Shown one piece after another: positions 14,875 through 23,367 of a stretch of 55,275 nt of DNA (within the stretch, counting starts at the first letter, position 1; the number at the start of each line of letters is the position of its first letter). The DNA is from Chloroflexota bacterium (lineage in GTDB: Bacteria > Chloroflexota > Anaerolineae > Anaerolineales > UBA11579): assembly GCA_018662365.1 (NCBI GenBank), contig JABJGH010000038.1, positions 1-55,275 of the forward strand. Reading direction: 5' to 3'. The notes beneath the pieces were generated by a model that saw only the letters and a program-made list of their open reading frames with translations, did not search any database and had not been told where the DNA came from. A program made the position numbers and the translations under genes.

Positions 14875-16209
14875 ATGTTTTGGATTTCAACAATTTTAAT
14901 TATCATTTTATTAATTGCGGCTAATGCGTTTTATGTTACCGCTGAGTTCGCAACTGTTAGTTCTAGAGCCTCAAGACTTTCCAACTTATCTGAAAATGGC
15001 AACAAAACTGCTCAATTCCTTTTGGAGATCGTACAAGATCCCAAAAAATTGGATGCCTATGTGGCTACCTGCCAAGTGGGGATCACGATTTCAAGTTTGA
15101 TTTTGGGTTTTTATGGGCAAGCACAACTAAGCGATCTGATCACCCCATTTCTTGAGAATATTGGATTAGGGTCAGCCGTTGCAGTGGAATCGATAAGTGC
15201 AGCGGTGGTCTTAGTGTTTTTATCCATCTTCCAGATCTTGTTAGGTGAACTTATTCCTAAAAATGTGGCAATGCAGTACCCAGAAAGATTGGCAATACTC
15301 ACTGCAAAATTGATGCAGTGGTCTAATATCATCTTCAGACCTTTGATATGGGTATTCAATGGCAGCGGCATTGCCTTAATGAGAATCTTAAAAATTAGTC
15401 CTAGTGAGGAGCATGGACATATTCATTCTCCTGAGGAACTTCTTTTATTAGTAAATGAGAGCGGGGCTGGCGGCGTTCTGAAAGATGAAGAGCATCGATT
15501 GCTAAATAATATTCTTCAAATGAGCCAAGCGTCTGTCAAGCAAATCATGATTCCACGTACGCGAATGCTTACAGCACCAAGCACTATAGAACTCCCAGCC
15601 TTGTTGAAATTGCTTGCGGATTCCCCCTATTCGCGAATCCCAATATATAGAGAGAAAATCGACAATATCATCGGGATCATTCATCTGAGAGACCTGCTAC
15701 AAATTCAGCAGGCAGATAATCAGAGCACCTTATTTGAAGTCCTTCATTCTGTACCTTTTGTGCCAGCGACGATGTTGGTCAAAGATGTCTTTTCATTGTT
15801 GCAAAATAAACATTTCCAGATGGCGATCGTGATGGATGAATTTGGGGGAACAGCGGGTATGGTTACTCTGGAAGATCTTTTAGAGCAAATATTTGGTGAC
15901 CTGCAGGATGAGTTTGACACTTCGATTCCATTATTTAGAGCAACAGCGAATGAACGACTTTGGATCAGAGGAGACATTCAGATCGGTGTGGTTAATGAGG
16001 TGCTTGACCTGAAATTACCCACAGACGATTCTGAGACGATCGGGGGATTGATCTTAAATGAGATCGGACATGTACCAATTCTTAATGAGGAAATTGATAT
16101 TCTTTCCAAAAAATTTAGGGTGGAGAAGATGACTGGAAGAGGGATTGCCATGATCAGTATGGCTTCGACAAAAGAGCAAATCAAAAATGCGAAGGAATAT
16201 TTAGACTGA
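14875..16209 (+). CDS. CNNM/CBS-domain membrane protein (HlyC/CorC family), copy 1
   Basis: A 444-residue protein with a CNNM (DUF21) membrane domain (residues 1 to about 190), two CBS domains (MIPRTRMLTAP... and AIVMDEFGGTAGMVTLEDLLEQIFG) and a C-terminal CorC_HlyC domain. Family members are linked to magnesium or cobalt efflux and are often misnamed hemolysins. TATAAT at 14827-14832 is the likely promoter. No clear Shine-Dalgarno is seen, and a tiny MAEK frame ends 3 bases before the start. The stop overlaps the start of a paralogue. Confidence 0.88.
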   Translation: MFWISTILIIILLIAANAFYVTAEFATVSSRASRLSNLSENGNKTAQFLLEIVQDPKKLDAYVATCQVGITISSLILGFYGQAQLSDLITPFLENIGLGSAVAVESISAAVVLVFLSIFQILLGELIPKNVAMQYPERLAILTAKLMQWSNIIFRPLIWVFNGSGIALMRILKISPSEEHGHIHSPEELLLLVNESGAGGVLKDEEHRLLNNILQMSQASVKQIMIPRTRMLTAPSTIELPALLKLLADSPYSRIPIYREKIDNIIGIIHLRDLLQIQQADNQSTLFEVLHSVPFVPATMLVKDVFSLLQNKHFQMAIVMDEFGGTAGMVTLEDLLEQIFGDLQDEFDTSIPLFRATANERLWIRGDIQIGVVNEVLDLKLPTDDSETIGGLILNEIGHVPILNEEIDILSKKFRVEKMTGRGIAMISMASTKEQIKNAKEYLD

Positions 16210-17534
16210 TGGATATTTTTCTTCCAATTCTGATCATTGCCATTTTAGTATTGCTTAACGGATTATTTGTGGCTGCGGAATTTGCGATTGTTGCTGCTCC
16301 AAAAACGAGGATCACCCAACTTGCAGATAGGGGGTCTAAGGTTGCATTGACGGTTCTCAAAATCCTAAATAATCCCCAAAAACAAAATGAATATATTACG
16401 ACGGCCCAGGTGGGGATCACGATTGCAAGTCTTGGTTTAGGTATGTATGGAGAAACCGTGATCGCTTCATGGATATTTGATCTGTTCCATTCGTTAGAAA
16501 TTGACTCAATTAGTTCTGCAGCTACTCACACCATTGCTACAGTAATTTCGGTGGGCCTGTTGACCTATGTGCATGTGGTGATAGGGGAAATGATCCCGAA
16601 ATCATTGGCGTTGCAAAATGCGGAACAAACCGTGATGGCTTTGCATCCCCCGATGTCTTTTACCGAAAAAATATTTACCCCCATCGTTTGGCTATTAAAC
16701 AAATTTAGTAATGCCATTACAAAGCTGTTGGGCATCCCGGAAGCGTCCAAGTCTTCTTTATTGTTTACTTCCGCAGAATTGGAATACCTTGTTGATGAAA
16801 GTTCTGAAAGTGGGATGCTTGAACCATCTGACCAGCTTTTTATTCAAAATATTTTAGATCTGGAAGAACGAACCGTTGCCCAAGCAATGACCCCTCGAAA
16901 TCGATTTGACAGTATTCCCAGCACAGTCTCGCGGAAAGACGCTTTGGATTTGGTTTGCCAAACGACTAAAACCCGTTATCCGGTTTATGAGGAATCGATC
17001 GATCAAATTATAGGTATTCTCCATATAAAGGATTTGGCGAGGAATTTGGTTCATCATGGCGACGGGGAAAACTTTAAAATCAAAGATATTTTACGTCCTG
17101 CCATCTTCGTGCCTGAAACATTGGCATTGGATGAATTGCTGATCCGGTTCAGAAGTGGCTCTCATCAAATTGCGGTTGTATTTGGAGAATTTGGGGGAAC
17201 AACTGGATTGATCACCTTGGAAGATTTAGTAGAGGAAGTGGTCGGAGAAATTCAGGATGAGTTTGACCAAGAAGAAATCTTACCAATCGTCGAGGTCAGC
17301 CCGACCCTATTGAGGGTACGTGGGGACGTGATCCTCGAGGAGCTCCATCAACTATATGACCTAGATCTCATTATTGTGGAATCCCATACGATCGGGGGAT
17401 TGGTGATGACCTTGTTGGGCAGAATTCCTCAGGCAGGGGATGAGGTTGAGTATAAGGGCGTGAAAATAAAAGTGGGAAAAGTTGAGAATCGCGCGGTAAT
17501 CAGCGTCTTGCTGGATATTGAAAATAAAATATAG
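16209..17534 (+). CDS. CNNM/CBS-domain membrane protein (HlyC/CorC family), copy 2
   Basis: A 441-residue paralogue of the preceding gene with the same order: DUF21 membrane domain, two CBS domains (TPRNRFDSIPS; VVFGEFGGTTGLITLEDLVEEVVG) and a CorC_HlyC tail with VRGDVILEEL and TIGGLVMTLLGRIPQAGD. The start overlaps the previous stop (TGATG), so the pair is co-translated and probably arose by tandem duplication. A heteromeric transporter is possible, since CNNM proteins act as dimers. Ion specificity cannot be read from the sequence. Confidence 0.88.
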   Translation: MDIFLPILIIAILVLLNGLFVAAEFAIVAAPKTRITQLADRGSKVALTVLKILNNPQKQNEYITTAQVGITIASLGLGMYGETVIASWIFDLFHSLEIDSISSAATHTIATVISVGLLTYVHVVIGEMIPKSLALQNAEQTVMALHPPMSFTEKIFTPIVWLLNKFSNAITKLLGIPEASKSSLLFTSAELEYLVDESSESGMLEPSDQLFIQNILDLEERTVAQAMTPRNRFDSIPSTVSRKDALDLVCQTTKTRYPVYEESIDQIIGILHIKDLARNLVHHGDGENFKIKDILRPAIFVPETLALDELLIRFRSGSHQIAVVFGEFGGTTGLITLEDLVEEVVGEIQDEFDQEEILPIVEVSPTLLRVRGDVILEELHQLYDLDLIIVESHTIGGLVMTLLGRIPQAGDEVEYKGVKIKVGKVENRAVISVLLDIENKI

Positions 17535-17560
17535 TTTGTGCTGCGGGGGATACCTAATGG

Positions 17561-18340
17561 TTATCCAAAACGACCGGTAATATAGTCTTCGGTTAATTGA
17601 AATTCTGGGTTGGTAAATATTTGATTGGTTTCCCCATATTCAATTAAGGTTCCTGCTCGATCTTCCTCATCGAGGGAGAAAAATGCGGTGAAATCTGAAA
17701 CTCTTGCGGCTTGCTGCATATTGTGCGTGACGATCAAAATGGTGTAATTTTTTGCAAGCTCATGCATTAATTCTTCGATCATGAATGTCGCTGCAGGGTC
17801 TAAGGCTGATGCAGGCTCATCCATCAAAATGATCTCTGGTTCTACGACAATGGTTCTAGCGATGCATAACCTTTGCTGCTGCCCACCAGATAGGGTGAGC
17901 GCATTTTGTTTGAGATCATCTTTTACCTCATCCCATAATGCGGCATCCACCAGGGATTTCTCGACTAATTCGTCGATGTTGCCGGAAAATCCATTAATTT
18001 TTGCTGCCCATGCTACATTTTCATATACTGATTTAGGAAACGGATTGGGTTTTTGAAAAACCATTCCGATTCGGCTTCTAATCTCTACAGGGTCAACATC
18101 TGGGTGATAAATATTTTGTCCATTAAAAATTATTTCACCTTCCACTCGGGCAGAAGGGACAAGGTCGTTCATACGGTTAAATGATCTCAATACGGTGGAT
18201 TTTCCACAGCCAGAGGAACCGATGATGGCGGTTATTTTTTGAGGTTCGATTTGAAGGTCAATATCTTTAACTGCTAAAGAATCTCCATAATAAATTGCTA
18301 AGTCCTTAGATTCAATTGCATATTTTCCATTATCGATCAT
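17561..18340 (-). CDS. pstB: Phosphate ABC transporter ATP-binding protein PstB
   Basis: ATPase of the high-affinity phosphate importer. Walker A is GSSGCGKST (residues 41-49), the signature is [15 protein letters not shown], Walker B is [14 protein letters not shown], and SFNRMNDL is a PstB-specific piece. The start is the ATG at 18340, preceded by GGAG; a TTG at 18355 is less likely. Length (259) is normal. No pstS, pstC, pstA or phoU is in the window, so its partners lie elsewhere. It lies downstream of glk on the same strand with a 119-base gap. Confidence 0.92.
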   Translation of the reverse strand: MIDNGKYAIESKDLAIYYGDSLAVKDIDLQIEPQKITAIIGSSGCGKSTVLRSFNRMNDLVPSARVEGEIIFNGQNIYHPDVDPVEIRSRIGMVFQKPNPFPKSVYENVAWAAKINGFSGNIDELVEKSLVDAALWDEVKDDLKQNALTLSGGQQQRLCIARTIVVEPEIILMDEPASALDPAATFMIEELMHELAKNYTILIVTHNMQQAARVSDFTAFFSLDEEDRAGTLIEYGETNQIFTNPEFQLTEDYITGRFG

Positions 18341-18459
18341 TAAGTTTTGCTCCAAAATTCCGAACCGTCATATTAATTTATATATTAATTCTCTTTCGTC
18401 GACCATATTTTACCAGCACATCCCCCGAATTAAATCTTAATTATTTTGTAAATATTTTT

Positions 18460-19473
18460 TCATTTTATGAGATTAATTATTCCTACCCTGGCCGACCCCA
18501 ATAGGGCTGGTTGAGGATGGATAATGATGCTTACGGGAATGGTTTCCATCAAATTCTGGAATCTTCCTTTATCAAAAAAAGCTTCCAAAAAATGCTTTCT
18601 TAATAATGGAATAATTCTGGGGGGAATGCCACCTCCGATATAGACGCCACCAGAAGCCACCACCTTTAGGGCTAAATTTCCAGCTTCTGCGCCCAAGATA
18701 TTGACGAATAATTTCATGGTGGCATAACTTAGTGGATCAGGATCTTTTTCTGGCGTTGCGGCATTAATGATGAGGGGAGTTTTGTCTTGGGCGTTCAACA
18801 ATTCATTTGCCAAAACTGGGGATTCTTTTTGATCTCCCCTTTCTTTTAGAAATTGATAAAGATCTGGAATTCCCAACCCTGAACAGATACGTTCATAACT
18901 GACCCGGGAATATTTTGATCTTAAATACTTTAGCAAATCCATTTCCAAGTCATTTCTGGGACCAAAATCTGAATGACCTCCTTCCGATTGAAAGGCTTGA
19001 TATTCGCCATTTATGGAAACTAAAAAACCTTCTCCTAAGCCTGTGCCGGGAGCGATTACTGCGACCGCCCCATTTTCTACAACCTGACCTGGATTGATAT
19101 TTATTAAATGATCGGGTTGCAGTATTGGAATACTTGAACTCATTCCAACGAGGTCATTTTGAAGGGAAACAGGAATCCCCTTTAAGTTTTCACTTAAGGA
19201 TTCTTCTATGATCTTCCAGTCTACATTGGTAATTTTCGCTACCCCATTTATCACGGGGCCAGCAACTGCAAAGGATGCGCCAATGATTTCGACGGTTAGA
19301 TTATTGGTATATATATTTAGTATTTCTTCTAAGGAATTAAATTCTTTTACTGCAAACTTTCTTTCTTCCACAGCTTGGTATTGGGGATTGGCAATGTCGA
19401 ATAATGCTAGGCGAAGATTTGTGGCCCCTAAATCTCCCGCTAAAATGAACTGCTTAATAGATTTGTTATTCAT
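18460..19473 (-). CDS. glk: Glucokinase (Glk family)
   Basis: Phosphorylates glucose at C6 with ATP. The N-terminal LAGDLGATNLRLALFD is the ATP phosphate loop, VSLQNDLVG and IAPGTGLGEGFLV are glucose/ATP blocks, and SEGGHSDFGPRNDLE carries the Glu/His pattern of the E. coli-type glucokinase (PF02685) rather than the ROK type. GGVYIGGGIPPRI is the C-terminal nucleotide site. Length (337) is slightly above the E. coli enzyme. The start overlaps the stop of the preceding gene (ATGA), so the two are co-translated. Confidence 0.9.
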   Translation of the reverse strand: MNNKSIKQFILAGDLGATNLRLALFDIANPQYQAVEERKFAVKEFNSLEEILNIYTNNLTVEIIGASFAVAGPVINGVAKITNVDWKIIEESLSENLKGIPVSLQNDLVGMSSSIPILQPDHLININPGQVVENGAVAVIAPGTGLGEGFLVSINGEYQAFQSEGGHSDFGPRNDLEMDLLKYLRSKYSRVSYERICSGLGIPDLYQFLKERGDQKESPVLANELLNAQDKTPLIINAATPEKDPDPLSYATMKLFVNILGAEAGNLALKVVASGGVYIGGGIPPRIIPLLRKHFLEAFFDKGRFQNLMETIPVSIIIHPQPALLGSARVGIINLIK

Positions 19474-19904
19474 GCTTTTTGTGAATTCTTATTCAATTCT
19501 AGTAATCCTTCCCAGGCGCCCAACCAGGGTTTTCCCATTCTATGCCGAGGGGATACCTGAATTTTGCTTAAATGGGTGCCGATTTGGGCGGATAACATTG
19601 CTACATTTTGCCAGTCTTCATCCAATGCGGCTGTCTTCATTTGATTTCCAAGGGTTTCAGTCCAAGCCCAATCTCGGCGAAAACTATCTGCCTTTACCCA
19701 ATAATTTCTTTTTTCCCAGGGAGCTACAGTGCGTTCAACTCCGGCAGAAATTTCTAATAAGGCGATGGCAATGAAGGCGGCGAGATCTTTGGTAACGATG
19801 GTGGGTTTCGTTTGGAGCATAAGCTCCCGAATTGAGATCACAATCCCTTTTTGCAAGCGAGTTCTTTGCTTGCCAACACCCTGTGTATCAATGATTCTGC
19901 TCAA
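19470..19904 (-). CDS. Conserved-looking protein of unknown function, coupled to glk
   Basis: About 144 residues, mostly helical, soluble, no known motif; it contains a Trp-rich C-terminal half (VAPWEKRNYWVKADSFRRDWAW) and ends near a GKPWLGAWEGLLELN segment. The start is read as TTG at 19904, because GGAG lies 6 bases upstream; an in-frame TTG at 19916 overlaps that site. A TATAAT on the minus strand lies upstream. It overlaps glk by 4 bases, so a role with glucokinase is possible but untested. Confidence 0.65.
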   Translation of the reverse strand: MSRIIDTQGVGKQRTRLQKGIVISIRELMLQTKPTIVTKDLAAFIAIALLEISAGVERTVAPWEKRNYWVKADSFRRDWAWTETLGNQMKTAALDEDWQNVAMLSAQIGTHLSKIQVSPRHRMGKPWLGAWEGLLELNKNSQKA

Positions 19905-20016
19905 CGATTTCTCCAATTTAAATAGGTTTATATAGATTATATCCTAAACAAAAATAAGCAAGAACACTAGGATAATGGGAATTAATCTTACTAAAGGATT
20001 TCGAAATACTCATTTG

Positions 20017-20045
20017 TTGACGCTAAGGATTTGTTGAACTATAAT
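20017..20045 (+). promoter_or_regulatory. Promoter of tRNA-Leu
   Basis: TTGACG at 20017-20022 and TATAAT at 20040-20045 with a 17-base spacer; the tRNA begins 12 bases after the -10 box. Confidence 0.88.
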
Positions 20046-20056
20046 TCCCCTCTATT

Positions 20057-20138
20057 GGGGAAGTGCTGGAACTGGCAGACAGGCATGACTTAGAATCATG
20101 TGTCGCAAGGCGTGTGGGTTCGACTCCCATCTTCCCCA
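20057..20138 (+). tRNA. tRNA-Leu (anticodon UAG)
   Basis: Class II tRNA with acceptor GGGGAAG / CTTCCCC, anticodon stem CATGA / TCATG around loop CTTAGAA, a variable arm (TGTCGCAAGGCG) and T arm TGGGTTCGACTCCCA. CCA is not encoded. Confidence 0.95.
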
Positions 20139-20144
20139 CTTCAA

Positions 20145-20184
20145 CACCAAAATCATGTTTGCATAGAGTGATTTTGGTGATTTT
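20145..20184 (+). terminator. Terminator of tRNA-Leu
   Basis: Perfect 11-bp stem CACCAAAATCA / TGATTTTGGTG followed by ATTTTTA. Confidence 0.88.
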
Positions 20185-20240
20185 TATGTGCGTTTAAAAG
20201 ATATTTATTGCTAATAAGATGCTAATAAACTTCTGATAAT

Positions 20241-20255
20241 GCCCAATTATTGGGC
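20241..20255 (+). promoter_or_regulatory. Candidate operator in the trigger factor promoter
   Basis: GCCCAATTATTGGGC is a perfect palindrome (7-bp arms, one central base) immediately upstream of the extended -10 box of tig, where a bound protein would block RNA polymerase. It has no T run and is not a terminator. The cognate regulator is unknown. Confidence 0.5.
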
Positions 20256-20256
20256 G

Positions 20257-20265
20257 TGATATAAT
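20257..20265 (+). promoter_or_regulatory. Extended -10 promoter of trigger factor
   Basis: TGATATAAT, 30 bases before the TTG start codon. No convincing -35 box, as expected for an extended -10 promoter. Confidence 0.75.
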
Positions 20266-20295
20266 CGCAAAACTAACGAAAAGAAGGACAGACCC

Positions 20296-21858
20296 TTGAA
20301 GATCGAAAAACAATTTCTAGATGACCATCAGGTTGAGCTTAAAGTTGAACTTGAAACTGAAACTTTTGAAAGCGCGAAGAAACGTGCAGCCAAAAGGATT
20401 GCTAAAAAAGTAAAAATTGCCGGGTTTAGACCTGGGAAAGCTCCATACAGCGTGGTGCAGCGCCAAGTTGGTGATGCTGCGATCGTTGAGGATGCAGTAG
20501 ATATTGTTTTAGAAGAGGTCTATCCAAAAATAATAGAAGAAGCCGAAATTGAACCTTATGCAGCTGGATCGCTTAAGGATATTCCTACTATGGAACCCCC
20601 CACTTTTGAATTCCTTGTCCCACTTTCCCCCGAAGTAACTTTGGGAGAATATAAAGAGATCAGCATTGAATTAGAAAATAAAGAGGTTTCGGATGAGGAT
20701 GTCGATAAGGTTATCGATAATCTTCGAGAACAGCAAGCAGTTATAGAACCTGCTGACAGACCTGTGGAGGAAGGAGATATGGTTTATGTCCTTCTCTCTG
20801 GCGAGCGAGAAGAACCCAAAGAAGATGAAGAAAAGGTCATTGTCGAGGAACGTCGTTTTCCCGTCGTGGTTGAAAAAGAAGAAACGGACAATTCCACAGA
20901 ATGGCCTTTCCCCGGATTCTCAAGAAAGCTTATTGGTCAATCTGCTGAGGATGAAAAGACTGTAAAACATAAATTCCCGAAAGATTATGAATATGAAGAA
21001 TTGCAAGGGGTTAAGGCAGTTTATAGCTATAAAATTGAGGAAGTAAAAGCACGCACCCTTCCTGAGTTTAATGATGATTTCGCAAAAACTGTGGGTGAAT
21101 ATGAAACGGCAGAGGAAATGAAAGAAGATGCTTTAAAGAACTTGGAAATTCGTTTTGAGCAAGATTCTAAAAACGAACATGAATCCGCCATTATTGATAA
21201 GCTCGTCGAAGGTTCTGAGATCAAATATCCCCCTCAAATGCTCGACCACGAGATCAATCATTTCATCCAAGATCTGGAAGGACGATTATCTCAGCAAGGG
21301 CTTACTATGGAACTTTATTTGCAAAGCCGAGATATGGATATGGACGGGATGAGAGAAGAAGTAAAACCTGCAGCCGAAGAACGAATGAAACGAGGAATCG
21401 TTTTGATGGAAGTAGCCAGTAAGGAAGAAATTACTGTAACTCCTGAAGAAATTGAAGAAAAGACGCAAGCGACTATCCAACAATTAACTGCGGTATATCC
21501 TGAAGAGGAAGTTAAGAAAATCACTTCTGGTGAAGCCCTGCAGGGACTGGTTAGCAGAATCGTGAGCGATGAGATTACCGGACGGACTTTGGAACGATTA
21601 AGTCGAATCGCCCAGGGACTGCCAATTGAAGACGAAAAAGAAGAAGAGGTTTCGAAAGAAAATGTTGAATCCGAGGATGAAGCCTCTAAGACAGAGGAAG
21701 AGGAAGTAGTCGCCGCTGTGGAAGAAAATACTGATGAATCAATCGAGAGCGCAGAAGCGGAATCTGAAGAAATTGCAGAAACCCCAGCTGAGGACGCTAA
21801 GGATGAGCCTGAGGAAGAGGATGCCTCAGAAGAAATTGTTGAAGATTCTAAAGAATAA
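20296..21858 (+). CDS. tig: Trigger factor with a long acidic C-terminal tail
   Basis: Ribosome-bound chaperone for nascent chains. The N-terminal ribosome-binding domain holds the signature GFRPGKAP (usually GFRxGKxP, about residues 43-50). A divergent FKBP-type domain follows (FPGFSRKLIGQSAEDEKTVK ... FPKDYEYEELQG), then the helical chaperone domain to about residue 444. The last 76 residues are almost entirely Glu, Asp, Ser and Ala, which E. coli trigger factor (432 residues) lacks. The start is TTG, supported by AAGGA 7 bases upstream. clpP follows after 42 bases, the usual tig-clpP order; clpX does not follow here. Confidence 0.93.
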   Translation: MKIEKQFLDDHQVELKVELETETFESAKKRAAKRIAKKVKIAGFRPGKAPYSVVQRQVGDAAIVEDAVDIVLEEVYPKIIEEAEIEPYAAGSLKDIPTMEPPTFEFLVPLSPEVTLGEYKEISIELENKEVSDEDVDKVIDNLREQQAVIEPADRPVEEGDMVYVLLSGEREEPKEDEEKVIVEERRFPVVVEKEETDNSTEWPFPGFSRKLIGQSAEDEKTVKHKFPKDYEYEELQGVKAVYSYKIEEVKARTLPEFNDDFAKTVGEYETAEEMKEDALKNLEIRFEQDSKNEHESAIIDKLVEGSEIKYPPQMLDHEINHFIQDLEGRLSQQGLTMELYLQSRDMDMDGMREEVKPAAEERMKRGIVLMEVASKEEITVTPEEIEEKTQATIQQLTAVYPEEEVKKITSGEALQGLVSRIVSDEITGRTLERLSRIAQGLPIEDEKEEEVSKENVESEDEASKTEEEEVVAAVEENTDESIESAEAESEEIAETPAEDAKDEPEEEDASEEIVEDSKE

Positions 21859-21900
21859 ACATATATTCAAGCAATTTATTGTCAATAAAAGGAAATAAGA

Positions 21901-22506
21901 ATGATAAACCCTCAAGCAGTCGTGCCAATGGTGATCGAAACCACAGGTCGCGGAGAAAGAGCATACGATATTTTTTCTTTATTGCTCAAAAACAGAATTA
22001 TTTTGGTAAGTACTCCAATCAATGATCAAACAGCAAGTCTGATCATCGCCCAGTTACTCCATTTGAGTACTGAGGACCCAGAAGCCCCTATTCAGATGTA
22101 CGTGAGTTCACCCGGTGGCGGCGTCTATGCTGGAATGGGCATTATTGACACAATGAATATGATTCCTAACCCGATCCATACCGTTGCAGTTGGCTTCACC
22201 GCCTCCTTTGGAACAGCGATTCTAACAGCAGGAACAAAAGGGCATCGGTACGCATTGCCAAATGCAACCATTCATATGCACCAACCGCTTGGTGGGGCTC
22301 AGGGGCAAGCTTCTGATATCGTGATTCAGGCCAATGAGATCTCAAGGTTGAAGGTACTATTGAATAAAATTATGGCGGAACGAACAGACCAGACCATTGA
22401 GAAGATCGAAGAGGATACCAATCGAGACTTTTTCATGTCTGCCAGGGAAGCCGTCGAATATGGTCTGGTTGACCATGTTTTAGACCCCCCAGAAAAAAAC
22501 CTATAA
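21901..22506 (+). CDS. clpP: ATP-dependent Clp protease proteolytic subunit
   Basis: Serine protease that forms tetradecamers with an AAA+ unfoldase. The catalytic triad is intact: Ser102 in FTASFGTA, His127 in IHMHQPLGG and Asp176 in NRDFFMSA. SSPGGGVYAGMGI is the oxyanion strand. The ASFG variant replaces the usual ASMG. Length (201) matches the family. AAGGAAATAAGA precedes the ATG. It follows tig and ends at its own terminator, so any ClpX is encoded elsewhere. Confidence 0.95.
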   Translation: MINPQAVVPMVIETTGRGERAYDIFSLLLKNRIILVSTPINDQTASLIIAQLLHLSTEDPEAPIQMYVSSPGGGVYAGMGIIDTMNMIPNPIHTVAVGFTASFGTAILTAGTKGHRYALPNATIHMHQPLGGAQGQASDIVIQANEISRLKVLLNKIMAERTDQTIEKIEEDTNRDFFMSAREAVEYGLVDHVLDPPEKNL

Positions 22507-22522
22507 TAAACTTGTAAAATTT

Positions 22523-22552
22523 ACAGCCGAGTTTCTTTCTCGGCTGTTTTTA
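22523..22552 (+). terminator. Terminator of clpP
   Basis: Perfect 9-bp stem ACAGCCGAG / CTCGGCTGT with a 7-base loop and T run. Confidence 0.93.
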
Positions 22553-22566
22553 TTTAAATAAGGCTT

Positions 22567-22572
22567 TATAAT
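22567..22572 (+). promoter_or_regulatory. -10 box for a leaderless HAD gene
   Basis: TATAAT ends 6 bases before the second of two consecutive ATG codons (22579), so transcription probably starts on that ATG. Confidence 0.6.
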
Positions 22573-22575
22573 CTC

Positions 22576-23367
22576 ATGATGATCAAAAAAGATATCAAAG
22601 CACTCATATTGGATATGGATGGCGTACTCTGGAGAGCTTATCATCCCATTGTGGACCTGAAAAAAGTGTTCTTAAAAATCAAAGAGATGGGGTTAAAATA
22701 TGCTTTTGCAACGAATAATTCCACAAAGCATATTTCAACTTACTTAGATAAATTAAATAATTTTGGCATACCGGTAACCGAGGGTCAAATCATTACTTCT
22801 TCGATTGCGACTGCCCAAAAGTTACGGAATGAATTCCCTGAGGGCGGCAGTGTATTTATTGTGGGCGAAAAAGAGATGGCGAGGACTTTTTCTGATTTTG
22901 GGTTTAGTGAAGCTGAAGAAAATGCATTGGCAGTTGTCGTTGGTCTCGATTTACAATTAGAATATGAAAAGATGGCAAAGGCAGCTACCCTGATTAGAAA
23001 TGGGGCAAAATTTATTGGTACAAACCCTGATCTGACCTTCCCCATTCCGGGGAGTTTTGCACCTGGGGCAGGAAGTTTCCTGGCATTCATTGAAGCGGCA
23101 TCTGGGGTAAAACCTGAAATTGTTGGAAAACCTCAACCAGAAATGTTTAAACAGGCGTTAACGCAATTAGACTCACAAGCCGGGGAAACATTGGTAATTG
23201 GAGATCGATTAGAAACGGATATATTGGGTGGGCAAACTGCGGGCTGTCTGACAGGATTGGTTCTTTCAGGGGTCTCAGACCGCGAATCAGGAGAGAATTG
23301 GACGCCAAAAGTAGATATTATTGCAGAGAATTTAGACGATATGATAGACATGATTTCTAATGACTGA
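22576..23367 (+). CDS. HAD-IIA family hydrolase (NagD-like)
   Basis: Phosphatase of the haloacid dehalogenase superfamily. ILDMDGVLW holds the nucleophile and acid Asp residues, FATNNSTKH the second motif, and GKPQPEMF plus VIGDRLETDILGGQTAGC the Lys and Asp of motifs III and IV. The large cap between them is type C2a, like NagD and phosphoglycolate/4-nitrophenyl phosphatases. It is 263 residues from 22576; ATG 22579 is equally likely, since the -10 box lies just before it and no Shine-Dalgarno is present. Its end overlaps rlmN by 8 bases. Confidence 0.88.
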   Translation: MMIKKDIKALILDMDGVLWRAYHPIVDLKKVFLKIKEMGLKYAFATNNSTKHISTYLDKLNNFGIPVTEGQIITSSIATAQKLRNEFPEGGSVFIVGEKEMARTFSDFGFSEAEENALAVVVGLDLQLEYEKMAKAATLIRNGAKFIGTNPDLTFPIPGSFAPGAGSFLAFIEAASGVKPEIVGKPQPEMFKQALTQLDSQAGETLVIGDRLETDILGGQTAGCLTGLVLSGVSDRESGENWTPKVDIIAENLDDMIDMISND

